A stretch of 64,000 nucleotides of DNA. Origin: Sarcomyxa edulis. Its lineage: Eukaryota > Basidiomycota > Agaricomycetes > Agaricales > Mycenaceae. The stretch spans positions 434,001-498,000 of the forward strand of contig QUOL01000011.1 of assembly GCA_009761415.1 (NCBI GenBank), given 5' to 3'. Every line of letters begins with the position of its first letter. The stretch's first letter is position 1. Below are positions 11,512 through 22,919 of the stretch, piece after piece. The notes under the pieces are model-generated. The model saw nothing but the letters and a program-made list of their open reading frames with translations, did not search any database and was not told the origin of the DNA. A program made the position numbers and the translations under genes.

Positions 11512-11868
11512 ATGCCGTTCCACTTGTCCTTGTCCTACATCATTTGCACTCCCCGACACATCCGGATACCCGGAGAGATCGCACGTCCATCGCGTCCCAG
11601 TCAAAGAAAGCTGCTGTGAGCCCGTTCAATCTGATTGTAGACTTCCGTCTTGCTAACATCGATAACTCGCAGTTTCGGTATCTCGTCTCTTTGGTCGAGT
11701 CGTCTACTGTCGCCTGCACCAAAAGTACGGACGCCCGCTAAGACTTCGAAGCAGACACGTGCAGCCGAGGAAGACTCTCCACTCAAGCCAGGACCAGATG
11801 TGGCGAGAGACAGCGGTAGCACGAGTGATACCCAAGAATTAGAGAAGAAAGAAACACGCAGTCTATAG
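11512..11868 (+). CDS. Small protein of 99 aa, unknown
   Basis: Two exons, 11512-11615 and 11673-11868. The intron has a GTGAGC donor, a perfect CTAAC branch site and a CGCAG acceptor. The ATG is the first after a TATA box at 11370. The predicted product begins MPFHLSLSYII and is Arg/Ser/Pro-rich in the middle with a charged C-terminus (ELEKKETRSL). The N-terminus is weakly hydrophobic and then Arg-rich, which could act as a mitochondrial presequence, but this is a guess. No family recognised. Support comes from agreement of promoter, splice signals and frame. Confidence 0.55.
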
Positions 11869-12298
11869 GATGTAATTCCAGAGATCACCGTGTCTTTGAC
11901 GTCGGAACTTCGGCGAGTACCATATAATGACGACTCCATGGTAGTTCTGACAGTGAGTAGTGGTTTTGCAGCTTGAGATGAATGGCATCCTGGGCAGCCG
12001 TCACATACTTGGGCTTCGAGGTTGAAAACAACTGGTATCTCACGTCTCCCAACCACAGATTTACGCGTGAAACATCAATGCTCGATTTCACTCTAGCGGG
12101 AAAAAATGGTGATAAGGCAGTAAAAGTAGAAGCAAGCAATAAACATGTTCGTTTGTATCGTGCTAGGATATAACACCATAATTCCAGGGTAACAGCCTGA
12201 AACGGTTTTACGACGCAGTGAGCAAGGCAGAGCACGACTCAAGAAGTCAACCGAGGCTCGGCTCACCTCTATATAGCAAGTTTTGCGGATGTCAATGT
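11869..12298. other. Intergenic between convergent genes, no gene seen
   Basis: This 430-bp stretch separates the ends of the 99-aa gene and the phosphate carrier gene. It should hold both 3' untranslated regions. No coding signal recognised. Confidence 0.4.
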
Positions 12299-13477
12299 TT
12301 ATTTGCCACCGGTTGTTCCCATTCCCATAGCGGATTTGAAGGAATCGTAGATCCACCATTGGAATCCAGTCAAAGTACCTGAGATGAAGTCAGCAATGCA
12401 CAAAAAACACCCCAGCGTGAATGAACATACCGATCATGAGAACACGAGTTCCGAGTCCTTTCGTGGCCAAGGTAGAAATACCAACCTCCGATGCGATAGT
12501 GCCAACAGACTTGCCCTTGTTCTCAGCTTTACCGAGGAGCGAGACAAGCGAGTCGGCTGGGTGAGAAACGATAGCGCAGACAATACCAGCGAGGTAACCA
12601 GACGCGAATGTGACACCGAGTTGTGTACCTTGACCGTATGTGTTCTTGGGCTTAGTGAAGACGTGCGTGTAGAAGAGTTGGACGATCTTTTCGAAGCAGA
12701 AGAACTTGGCCATTGTGTAAGGGATCTGGTGATGATAATAATCAGCGTTAGTACCATAAATTGGCAGGTAAGTTGTTGAGACTGACCTGACGCGACCATA
12801 GAGGAACGAGGGAACCGAAGGGGAAACGAGTTTCGAGCTTGGTCTTGTTCATTTGAGCGATAGCAGCACCGAAGGATGTGGGGAAAGAACCGTTTTGACT
12901 CGTTTGAATCTTGACCTTAGTCATCTCGAGGGGGCATAGGGCGATGTCAGCGAAGACCTCGGCGGATGCGGAACCTGCGAGCCAGATAGCAGGCTTGTAC
13001 TTCTCGGCGGCCTCCTCTCCAGCCAAGTTCATGTACAAGTCTTTGAAGACCTCATAGAGACCGTACTTGAACATTCCCTGGAGAGAGTAACCGACGAATG
13101 TTGGGCCGACACCTTTCCAGATACCGTTGGCACCCTCTTCTTTCACGAGGAGTTTGAGAGCGGAGCCAAGACCGTTGTATTTCGCTGGGTTGACCTGAAA
13201 AGAAAAAGTTCACGTCGATAAGAAAACTTGAAAAGAGGAATTACGCGAGAATACATACCTGCATGTTACATTTTGCGACATCCAACGGTGTGATTCCGGC
13301 GTGGGTGACACCACAGGCCAATGCACCACCGACTAGACCCTTGAAGTAGTACGAGCCATCATGAATTACGGGACCAGAATATCTATCGCGAAAGAAAGTA
13401 AGCAAGAAGAAAGTTGTTGATTGAACAGAAAATTTTTACCTGGCGTCCCATTTGCCGGAGGGAGAAAGATGCGACAT
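12299..13477 (-). CDS. MIR1: Mitochondrial phosphate carrier (314 aa)
   Basis: Five exons: 13477-13440, 13382-13259, 13194-12787, 12725-12431, 12378-12299. This is a SLC25 carrier of the inner mitochondrial membrane that imports phosphate with protons for ATP synthesis. The three repeats carry the carrier signatures PLDVAK, PLEMTK and HPADSLVS; the last form is typical of phosphate carriers. GLVGGALACGVTHAGITPLD and the C-terminal TGFQWWIYDSFK are characteristic of the family. Length fits yeast Mir1. The first exon encodes only about 12 residues (MSHLSPSGKWDA), found from its splice donor and family similarity. Identification is firm. Confidence 0.95.
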
Positions 13478-14157
13478 GTCAATGAATTAAAGGAAGATAG
13501 AAAACGATCTAGGAGTATTTCTAGTGGGCTCGACTGGATGTCCTGTCCAAGTACAAGCGACGACGCGGAGGGGGATGTCGACGGGATGGGAGAAGTGGTG
13601 AAAGTCGCCAGCGGCGGTGTCCGTTAAATTTGGGTAAACTCCCGCAAACGGCCGAACCAATGACCCGACGCATGCACACTCATCGCACTTGCCGAGGAGA
13701 AACGCGTCCGGGGATTATTGCCCCACCATCTCCCCGGGTTTACTGAGGTATTTGTGCGGTCAACAGCGACGATAGATTGGGTATATAGTGAAACAACGTA
13801 GTATGGGTATAGAATGTATGGTATCAAGGCGATAAATAGAGTCAGCGATGGAAGTAACTACAGACAGCAAGTGTTTAGAACGTGATGCGTGAGTTCTGCG
13901 GAATCGCATGTCAGTCATGACTCGAGCAATCGAAAGATTGAGGAAACGCACATATGCATGGTCACAGTGACTCGGCCTCGGAGTCGATGCTTCGGGAGCG
14001 GAGGGGTATATATTGGGCGTTCTGGGAGACAGTAAGATATAGCAGCGGAGGGTTCTGATGTCCATGGAGAAAATAAGGAAAGACACAGGCTGTATAGACC
14101 CAAACGAGCGATGCTTTATAGTCCATTGAGATTGAGAAACGGGCGAATAGTTTCAGG
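13478..14157. other. Intergenic, carrier promoter and bZIP 3' region
   Basis: About 680 bp between two minus-strand genes. It should hold the promoter of the phosphate carrier and the 3' end of the bZIP transcript. No gene recognised. Confidence 0.4.
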
Positions 14158-14736
14158 TCAATCGTCGAACTCGGGAGAATCGACACCGCAACCCCGAAGC
14201 ATTTGTTGAAGAGTCAATGCTCTAGTTTTCCAGAGATTCTTTTCATAGGTGAGTCTTTTCACCGTGTCCTCCAGATTCTGTTGGTATTCCAGTTTTCGCC
14301 GCCGGCTCTTTCGGGCAGCAAGCGTATTCTGTCGCCGTTTCCACTCTATATGTTCCTTCTCTGACGCGTTTGGCGATGGCGCTTCCTCTGCAAGCTCATC
14401 CTCTTCGTCTCCAAATGCTTCCGGAAAAGAGCGTTTCGTGCTGTATGAAGCAGGCGCGTCTTTTCTCGACGTCGCTGACGGAGTGATGTATTGACGAGGT
14501 TGTACTGGGGCATCGAGAGGAATTAGAGACTCTGGGCTGATGTGTCGCCGTGTCCCTGTTACATGACTTCTTGGCCGAGGTGCAGGGATAGATGATGGTC
14601 CAGCGTCGGGATACTCCTGAGAAGCAGAGACAGTAGAGGGGTAGGTGTAGAACGAGGCATGATTGACGGATGGATTTGTTGGGAAAGCGTTCATATCGTC
14701 GTTCAGGTCGTTGATGTTCGTATCCATGTTATACAT
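14158..14736 (-). CDS. bZIP transcription factor, Gcn4/CpcA-like (192 aa)
   Basis: A single exon. Near residues 130-190 there is a basic region of the Gcn4 type (RRQNTLAARKSRRRK, with the N-x-x-AAR-x-SR core), followed by a leucine zipper with heptad-spaced L/L/L residues. The N-terminal part is Ser/Thr/Pro-rich and acidic (FGDEEDELAEEAP), as expected for an activation domain. Gcn4-like factors activate amino-acid biosynthesis genes. The leader is short (TATA box about 60 bp upstream), with no upstream ATGs in the interval, so the uORF control known for yeast GCN4 is not evident here. Another bZIP subgroup is possible. Confidence 0.82.
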   Translation of the reverse strand: MYNMDTNINDLNDDMNAFPTNPSVNHASFYTYPSTVSASQEYPDAGPSSIPAPRPRSHVTGTRRHISPESLIPLDAPVQPRQYITPSATSRKDAPASYSTKRSFPEAFGDEEDELAEEAPSPNASEKEHIEWKRRQNTLAARKSRRRKLEYQQNLEDTVKRLTYEKNLWKTRALTLQQMLRGCGVDSPEFDD

Positions 14737-14795
14737 GGAGTTGCGTTTTCGAGATCGGGAGTGTAGTGCGGAAGAGATAGAGGTGCCCTTGTGGC

Positions 14796-14803
14796 GTTAT
14801 ATA
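14796..14803 (-). promoter_or_regulatory. TATA box of the bZIP gene
   Basis: TATATAAC on the minus strand, about 60 bp before the ATG at 14736. The interval contains no upstream ATG. Confidence 0.55.
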
Positions 14804-15866
14804 GGTGTTCCGTCTAGGAGGCGGAGCCGCGCGAAAGTGCGAGCACAGCAGTAAAAAGCGACATTTTCGAGTTAAAATGAGTCAAATACGACGTCCAGCA
14901 GTAACATGTGTCGTGGAGGATAGGAGTTTGAACAATTGGCTTTCCAGAAAAAGCTGTGTGAGAAAATGCGCTGGCGCGCTATTTCGCACAGCAAGAAACA
15001 CAGAGTCCCACTCGCAAGATCGACGTAGACAAGTTTCGTCGTCAACATAGTATGCAAGGATGTTCGGTATGTCTTCCACGATCGTAGATACAGTATAATA
15101 ATAACACGTGGTCACTGGAAGCACTGCTCTCGTCATTGGGCGGCATTGCACAGCCTCCATCTGTTGCGACGTGCATTGGTATAGTCCGAGCCTCCGAGGT
15201 CGAGGTCGCGATAAATGAACGATGAGCGGGACCTTTATTACACAGCGAAAAGGAGGATCTACATCTCCAGGGTCGGTCTGCCAGACCTCGCCTCGAGTCA
15301 GTGTACAAAGTAACTGGCTATGTAAATGGTAAAAGACATACCTGAAAGACGTTATGAAGGCTTTAAAACCCCATTCAGGTCACCATGACACTTGGAAGAG
15401 AGCATTCAACTTCATTTAACTGCCGATGCTTTGTCCCTTGGATAGGCCAACATAAGGCCAAAAGAGACGCGTACAAGCCTCTATAGGAAAAGAGGACTTC
15501 GGATATTGTTCGATGCCCTTAGAAGTGGATAAGACAGAGCATTGCGTTCCTATCGTCGCATAGACAGGTATGAATTTCCATCGATCTCGAAGATTGGTGC
15601 ATCAAAAGTTTTCCGACGCGTTCTGAGGACGTGTAAAAAATCCGTGACCTGTCCAGCCAAAGGCAAAATGCAATCGCAGGGCGTGCAAAGAGTTCTGGCA
15701 ATGATTTCTTGGATGTATTTGAGGGAGAAGTCGAGAGAGACAGCCGCTCTAGAGTCTAAATCATGTAATTCGAGAGGACGTGTCCGAGGACGTGACGGAC
15801 TCGGAGGACAGCGTGACTCGGACTTGCCGAACGCGTCTCTCCTCCTGCCGCTTCAGGTCCTTGCAG
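14804..15866. other. Intergenic between divergent genes, no gene seen
   Basis: About 1.06 kb upstream of both the bZIP gene and the rhomboid gene. Several frames are open but none shows motifs or splice support. It must contain both promoters. Confidence 0.4.
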
Positions 15867-17446
15867 ATGTTTTGCACTCGTCTGGGGTGGACTTCAACAC
15901 AATCTCTACGAACATGGGCCCCTCGATTATCGACCAAGAACATTCATTTGTCATCTTTCCGATATTCTCCTCACATTCCAGTCCAATCTTCAAAACCTGT
16001 GACCTCGTTTCGACTCGCAACGTTGCGTGCAACTCCTGTCGGGTCATTTACTAAATCCAAGGCACTTCTTAGACCGTCTGTCAGCGCTCAAATAATGGTT
16101 AGGGTCTATCCATGTCATACCTTTCGAGCTAACACCTCGATTTCTCAGTTTGTTGTTTTCGGTTCTCTTGGCGCATTCTGGTGGGCAGAAGAGACATCGA
16201 TGGCGGAGACGCTACAGTGGGTCCAGAAGGTGTCCAAAACCACACGAAATCCTACCGTCGCAGAAGTTTTCAGAGCACGGCAAGTAGCACTAGCCAAGGT
16301 GAGTAATCACACAGGTCCTTGTTAGTGGAACTAAACGGCTTGAAAACAAAGACTCTACAAGATGGAGTAACAATTATGCAGGAATACTCCCAAATCCTTC
16401 CATTATACGTTCGTGCCCTCGTAGTGAAGACCTACGTCAAGCTAGCGCAGTCTTACCTCGATGCACCCGAAGGACGAAGAGTATCGTGGATGCTAAATGG
16501 CGTTTTCGCCCTTGTTTTCGTGGCTTTCTCAATCAAACGGCTACGGCCCATGATGAATGCCGCATTTCAGCATGACCCGTTATCTGGACGATCTTACACT
16601 CTATTCACAAGTATGTTCAGGCAAGTCAAAGTCGCACGATATCCAAGTGCTGCGAGTTGACGATAGTTCCAGCCATCCTACGCTGTTACACTTGGTATTC
16701 AACTCCCTTGCTCTTGCTGGTTTCGGTGCGTCATTCAACTCAGGCAGTTGGCTCATAACTCAATCTGTTTCTCAGGTACCACCGCTGCTACTTATCTGAG
16801 GCAAAAAGACCTTGATTACCACGTACCACAAGCGAACTCCATGTGGCACTTTCTGGCATTCTTCGTCTCAGGTGCATAGACTGCGTTCTGAACAACCTTC
16901 TGCTGCTCACTTGCTTCATAGCTGGCCTCTTTTCCGGCCTAACCTACCATCTGGTGGCCGTTAGATTTATATACCCGCGTATCATCAAAAGCCAGCTCGC
17001 GGCCAACGCAATTACAGTACCCGCCTTCGCAAAAGCGGCAGCAGCCGCTACTACGCCCGCTGCAGCACGGAAGATCCTTCCTACGGTCGGTGCATCAGGC
17101 GCCATCTACGCCTGTGTCACTCTTTCTGCACTAGCATTCCCTCAGGCGGAGCTATCACCTACCTTTCCCCCAATTTTCACCGTCTCTATACAGACTGGTG
17201 TAGGCGCGATGGTGCTGCTAGATATCATTGGTGCTATAAGAGGATGGAGGTGCGTATTTTCAGGCTCTGAGCTGTATGACGACGATCTAAGTTTTCTTTC
17301 CCAGATATCTGAATCACTGGGCTCACCTTGGCGGTGCAGCTTATGGCGTGTTATATTACTACTATGGCCCTGCTATCTGGGCATTGATCCAGATCCTAAT
17401 GGTCGACGCCTCGACTGCACAACAGAAGGAAAGACAAAACCAATGA
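15867..17446 (+). CDS. PCP1: Mitochondrial rhomboid protease (422 aa)
   Basis: Seven exons: 15867-16097, 16149-16298, 16352-16620, 16673-16725, 16776-16871, 16922-17249, 17305-17446. This is an intramembrane serine protease of the inner mitochondrial membrane; the family processes the dynamin Mgm1/OPA1 and cytochrome c peroxidase. The N-terminus (MFCTRLGWTS, then Arg/Ser-rich and acid-poor) fits a presequence. Hallmarks are TSMFSHPTLLHLVFN, the serine motif GASGAIYA and the histidine motif NHWAHLGGAAYG. The intron at 16621-16672 starts with GC (GCAAGT); only this join gives the conserved FSHPTLLHL. An in-frame ATG at 15780 is possible but gives an acidic N-terminus, so 15867 was preferred. 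Confidence 0.92.
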
Positions 17447-17870
17447 GTGGGGATGGATAGTATGCTCGAACTGTCTCCCAACGAGGAGGTTATCAATGCG
17501 CATCGTGCCCTCCGCGCTGGTGGGTGATGGTATTGCTCGTGGACGAGTTGTTGCAACCACGGAACCTTTCCTCCTGGGATTATATACTCATTGTGCAGAT
17601 TACGCCGCGTGTGGAAGAGAAGTGGACTCCAGAGGTATAGTAGATATACAGCAGTGGGAGGCTCAACTTTGATGAGAACGGATGTAGCTTTTATCCTACT
17701 TCGTTTTACGTGTAGTCAGGTCCGGACGAAGTGCACAACAAATACTATTTTCTAACTTGAGCATGCGTAAGTCGCGAAGCACTGAATGCCGCAAGCTTGA
17801 GCTTGAGCACTTACCGGCGAGTCCACCTCACCTCTCGGCAGCCTACACAGTGCTTGTATGTCCTTGCATT
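17447..17870. other. Intergenic between convergent genes
   Basis: About 420 bp between the stops of the rhomboid and methyltransferase genes. No gene seen; probably 3' untranslated regions. Confidence 0.4.
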
Positions 17871-19434
17871 TCAAAGTTTCAACGTCCCAACCCACACCTC
17901 GACCAGCGCACCACCTGCCCCCTTCCGTTCACCTATCTTCTCGAACGTTATTCCTATCTCACTCGCCATATCCCAAAGTGTCCTCTCAGCTGGATCGCGT
18001 TCTTTGTATCCTAGAATCACCACCGGCGGTTTCGCATTGACGTTGTTTTTGTTTTCGAATCGGAGTAATTTGCCTAACGTCCGGACGAGGGATGGAAATG
18101 AAGTAGTGTTGTAGGTGACATCGGCCATTCTGTATTTCGAGTTCGTTTTTGGTTTCGGGGTTGGGTTAGTACGAGAGTCGAAATGATTAAATGGCAGAGA
18201 CATTCCCCACTCACACGATAGCGTCAAAGCCTCTCTCAGAGGACCGTATATACTCCGGAAGATCATCTTCATCCCAATCTAGGACGGCTGCCTGGGGTCG
18301 CGTATGAGAATATAGGTGTTCGTTGAGTTTGATATTGTGTTCCAGCAATGGCATTGCAGATGCTATATTCATCCTCTCGTTCAACAACATGTGGGAATGA
18401 CAGTAACAGTAACTGTAGACAACTTGGACTTACCAAGATCCGTTGTGATAATTCTATCCTCACCGTGCGTCGCGATTGCTGAGCGTAGGACACTTATCGT
18501 CAATGCCACAATGCCTGTACCCGCACCTTGAGTGTGAAGGCAAGATATCTGTTAGACATCGCCTTCACGTTCACCTCAGGAAGGATGATAGCACGTACCC
18601 AATTCCAGTATATCCCTCCGTTCACTCGAAAACAACGCATCTTTCACTAAAGCCAATCCGGTGTCGACCGCGAGCGTGTCCGAGTCTTTGACATTAACAT
18701 TGCTGGCCCCAGCGATCCAAGAACTCAATCCAACACCACTGTCCCATATTTTCTGAAGAGGGACTTACGCAAGGTCAGTGAGACCCTACGGACGAATCGA
18801 AATACCGTGCAGTGCGTACCTTATCCAGATCAAACGAAGTCTGCTCCGTGATCGTCAAATATCTAGATTCACCAGGTGCGTAAGGAACCTGATAAACCCT
18901 TTCAACCCTCTCCTGTTTCCCACCCACAAAACTCGGATCCAACTTTGTACTCGAATCAAACAAGATGGGCAGAGACATAACGGGGAACGGTGTACCCCCC
19001 ACGGCAGGGGATCCCAAATTAATGGTATGTGGTGAAGCTTGCGCCTGAGTAGTCAGAACGAGACGCCATGATTGTCCGTTGTGGATACTTGGGGGTAGAG
19101 GGACTTTGATCTCTTTATAGGCTGTTGATTGTCTCCAGGTGGTTAGTTTTATGGGTTTTGTTATGCGGGGTGGGAAGGATGAGGAAGATGAGCCAGACTG
19201 AGAGGATGTGGGCTGAGATTGAGTCCACGCGTAAAAAATATCCTGAGCGCCGTCGAATGGTTCTGTTCGGAGATCATTGGCGACCTGCGGTGTGATGGAT
19301 ATGGTACCGGCAGGTGTTGCTTGTAGTGGAGGGGGACGGAGAAATGAGAGGTAGAAGAACATTTGGCGTTCTTGATTCGATCGCAAATTAGATGTTGTAA
19401 CAAAGTTTGCCGCACGGATGTCCACGGACACCAT
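17871..19434 (-). CDS. METTL21-like protein methyltransferase (422 aa)
   Basis: Five exons: 19434-18820, 18752-18599, 18526-18434, 18362-18215, 18129-17871. The family transfers methyl groups from S-adenosylmethionine to protein lysines. The SAM-binding motif LELGAGTGIVALT is rebuilt across an exon join. It is preceded by the IWDSGVGLSSWI segment and followed by IVMADVTYNTTSFPSLV, the (A)D-x-x-YN motif of this family, and ILGYKERDPAERTLWDM. The N-terminal 200 residues are less conserved, with a Ser-rich insert. Start at MVSVDIRAANF; an in-frame ATG lies upstream at 19566 in a hydrophobic stretch. The substrate protein cannot be told. Confidence 0.88.
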
Positions 19435-19621
19435 TTTTGCACTTAGTTCATGTAAAATTTGGGTATCACATATACATATGATGAGTATACCTCCTCCGTT
19501 CCGTACACATGCCATTTGATCAGGTAGGTAAGTATGTAGCAAAGAGAAAGAGAACACAATAGCCATCCAGCTCCATCCAAATTCTCAGAAGTTGTCCAAA
19601 GGGAAAGGAAACAAAGGTTGT

Positions 19622-21402
19622 TTAAAACGCGTCGTCGCCGTCGTCCGAGTCGTCTTCATCATCATCATCATCGTCGTCTTCCAACGGTATAAACCGTTTC
19701 TCGTTGCGCTAGGAAAATCCTGAATTCAGCTATTCAGATTCTACATACCGCCAGTGAAAAGACTCACGAGGGGGACAGGAATAGTTCGGTTTCGGAGGCT
19801 CATTGCCATTGGTTTCCCTGTCGAGGGAAGGGCATGGTCGTTGTTTTGGGTACTCGTATCGATTTGGACTTGTCCGGGCGCAGAAGAGTCAAGAGCAGTA
19901 GCCTTTGATAGCGGGTTACCAGGTCCAAGTCCGGGTGGTGGAAGTGAACTTCGACTTCGGGTGAGGTCGATTAGAGTCCTTGTCCTTGTCCTTGATGGTA
20001 TTGGTATGAGAGCTAGAGGAGTCGTCGAGGATTCTGTCTTGATATTGATACTAGGAGTGATGAAAGGGGTCCGGAAAGATTTCTGAGCGCGCGGACTGCG
20101 TTGCACTTGGACTTGAGACGGCGAGTGGTGGGGACGGGGATAATCAGGGTGTTCGACGGAACGTAATATGTCTTTGAGAGGGCGACGAGGGGTGTTCGTG
20201 TTGGTGTTGTCATTGCGATTAGGTGCTCGAGTTTGAGGAGAAGAATTCGAACACAGAAGACTGGGTCGTTGGATGTTGCTATATGCTCGAGGGATGGCGT
20301 TTTGGTTTTGGGGTACTTGATATCCGGATCCACGAGGGGCTAGGAACGAGTTATGTTTCGAGAGTAGTCGGGAATCCTGAGCAGACAAGCTGGGATTTCT
20401 AGACAGAGCATCAGAGTTGTCGTCTAAACGAGTCTTCTTCCTTGGAGGCATAGATTCAGGAATGAGTCCATCCGAGTTGAGAGCGGGATGAGAGCGTTTC
20501 CTAGACGGTCCTGTCGCCAGCTCTGGGATCGAAGGGTTGCATGGTACATGAGTCTGAATCGCCCGAGTCGAAGCCAAAACCGCCTCCTTGATACTATTAC
20601 AAGCAGAATCGATATGCAAAGGAACGGCTTGTAAGAGAGGCAACAATGGTAAGATCGCAGCTAGTAATTGAGCTTGTTGCTCCTGAAGCGTTTGGAGGGT
20701 TTGGGTTTGTATTTGGAGGGCTTGGGAGTGCGTTTGGCTGAGCTGAAGGTAGGTAGGTGGGTGGTTAGCAGGGATCGCAAAGTAATTATAACGACGGCAC
20801 CATTTGAACGACGTCTATCCTTTTATCCAAACTTTCTATCCGACGATCCGTAGCCGTGAGTTCTTTGCTCAGATTGTCCAGTTTATCGGCCTGAGCTGGA
20901 GTGCCTAGAGATTTCTGGAGTTCGGTTTGGCATCTATTGACTATATGCGGGGGGTCAGCTCAGCATATGCATGGATAGCTCTTCGCGATTCGGGAGCCTT
21001 TATATGCGCATATATATCTGGGCTAGCAGAGAAACACGTCTGAATTCCAGAGATAAGTTAGAGCTTACTTAGAGATACATGCTCCACAGACAACCTCTCC
21101 CGATCTTCCTCGAACAACCTCTTCACCAACACGATCTCGTTCTTCGCGTCGCCAATGCTGCCAGTCAGTTTATCCACGCGATCGGAAAACTTTTCAAAGT
21201 TGGCTTGAGTGTCGTGTAGGAGAATGCGCATTGATGTACCGGACTTGTCGAGGGGGGCGATGGGTGTGTGGGTTATGTTGGAATTTTGACTGGAAGGAAT
21301 GGCGGTGTTTTTGCGGAGGAGATGGGCCCAGAGTGCGGTTGATGTAGGAGGTCGTTGTGGGATTCGTTTAAGACTGGGAGGTGGAGTAGATGCCATCGCC
21401 AC
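19622..21402 (-). CDS. Coiled-coil protein of unknown function (511 aa)
   Basis: Four exons: 21402-21069, 20940-20801, 20742-19768, 19708-19622, all in frame. The N-terminus (SLKRIPQRPPTSTALWAHLLRKN) leads into a long helical region, residues about 60-200, with heptads (RVDKLTGSIGDAKNEIVLVKRLFEED, then Gln-rich) that should form a coiled coil. The middle is basic, Ser/Pro-rich and disordered with KR-rich clusters (PSRKRSHP, MPPRKKTR) suggesting nuclear location. The last exon encodes an almost purely acidic tail (Asp runs). No family recognised. A chromosomal or meiotic protein is a possible guess from this architecture, not a claim. Confidence 0.75.
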
Positions 21403-21612
21403 GAGGACCAGCTACTACTTAGTTGCAGGTGAGAGTTTGGGGAGGAGGACAAGAGGAGGAACGTGACCGTGGCCGTCTCGGAGGTCGAGCCGATCTCCGG
21501 TCGTCCTATGCGGACCGACCACCGAGCAGCGCGCCACACTGGTTGTACTACTTTTAGTATGGTGACTCCGTGAGTATTTCTCTTCCACGTCGCTGGAGCT
21601 CATTCTCGTCAT

Positions 21613-22170
21613 ATGCATAGCAGCGAAAATGCCACTCAGCCAGCGCCGCCATTCCCAGAAACCTATCCATTGAATACACCGCCAGGGCCTCGCATCGCAG
21701 GTCGTTGGTAGGCAAACGGCATAAGTACTCCAGCGTACATGCTAGGCTGGGTCATCGACCGTCGCTTTGCATACGATGTACTGGGCTTGAACGATCCTGA
21801 TACAAGCCTCGAACACTTCGTTCGCACGGAATTGACCTACAGGTGGTGTAAGGCGGGTCTTGGCGACAAATTTCAGTAAGTTCAAGTCCGTCACCTCTCA
21901 AGTCCTTCCCCTACATCGACTAGCTTAGAACCGTGACACTGATCATGACTCGAATGGACTAATTACAGCATATCTCCGTATCCGGTAATTATGCCAGACG
22001 ACGAAATGCCTATGTTCATCAACAAGGTCCTCGTCGGCTTTGCATTCAACTATAACAAGGAAAAGATAGCGCTGGCTTTTCAACCTGGGTTTCTGGAGGC
22101 AGCTAAAGAACTCATGGGCGGTGGGGTGGGGGATCCGGAGTGGCATCGTGTTCGTATCAATCAATGCTGA
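21613..22170 (+). CDS. Small fungal protein of unknown function with in-frame TAG or micro-intron
   Basis: Frame from the ATG at 21613 (MHSSENATQPAPPFPETYP) to 21875, then a 93-nt GT-AG intron (21876-21968) and 21969-22170. Codon 33 is TAG (21709-21711), and the same frame continues beyond it with MLGWVIDRRFAYDVLGLND and MPMFINKVLVGFAFNYN. Two very short GT-AG introns would remove the stop in frame: 18 nt (21708-21725) or 33 nt (21701-21733). Otherwise translation may start at 21739, or the gene is a pseudogene. The 3' end is also unsure: a donor at the CATCGTGTTC sequence could splice to an open frame reaching about 22,600. Divergent from the coiled-coil gene, 210 bp away. Confidence 0.6.
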
Positions 22171-22919
22171 TTCGGATTGACACGGATTTGAATGCAGTTA
22201 TCGTTATCGACGTCTAGGCGCACTCGGCAGGGGCCCTTGGCGAGTCGTCGCATACTCAAACGGACTCGGCAGGATTATGCGTCCAGCCTTTGAGTCCTGG
22301 TGGTGTAAGAATATGGGCGCATTCCGACTTGTGATCGGATGCTGGCCTCTTTCTTCCCAGCCCGAGCGATTCGATTTAGCATGTTATCTCCATCGTCTCC
22401 CCCGCACCTTCTGTAACATGCCTTGTTTGCAGCACATCCGAGCAACGTCGTTTCCACCGTCACGTCTACGGTCTTGCTCGTTCCGCTTCCAGTTCGTCTT
22501 TGTGTATCCTCCAACCGTACGTAGTCTATCATTCCCTGCTTCTGTATATCACCCATCCCCATCGGATTTACTTTTGCTTCTTCTTATTTCTGTGTTATCA
22601 CTTCGCTTCCTTTAGAAATATTTGCGCATCTATCCTCTACCTTCTAATAAATACGTGTCGACTCATCCTCATCCTGCATATCGAGCTCAGGAGCCACATT
22701 TACCTATAATCATATACTCCAAGCTCTGACCACAGTCCACACGACTCATAAGCTTACCTTCACTTGTCACGGTTCCCTCTATCTCTTATCCATCCAGACA
22801 AAGCATTGAATCAGAAAAGAAATTGGTATACATGACTCCGTATCTTACAATAGCACGCCCCTCTCCCTCCCCGCGGTATTATATAAATCGCCTCAAGGTA
22901 ACAGTGCACCATAAGAAGG
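22171..22919. other. 3' region, possible extra exon, otherwise nothing seen
   Basis: About 750 bp between the small gene and the Dcr2-like gene. A Trp-rich open frame at about 22,250-22,400 (MRPAFESWWCKNMG) could be a last exon of the small gene, but the joining splice is uncertain. The rest is pyrimidine-rich with no coding signal. Confidence 0.35.

Noticed and set aside
16299..16361. Alternative acceptor at 16361 for the rhomboid gene intron
   Set aside because: It would shift the frame away from LQDGVTIMQEY; the acceptor at 16351 keeps the frame and has an ACTAAAC branch site.
19622..21402. Assignment of the coiled-coil gene as a meiotic Mer2-type protein
   Set aside because: The architecture is only loosely compatible and no diagnostic motif could be named, so it is left unknown.
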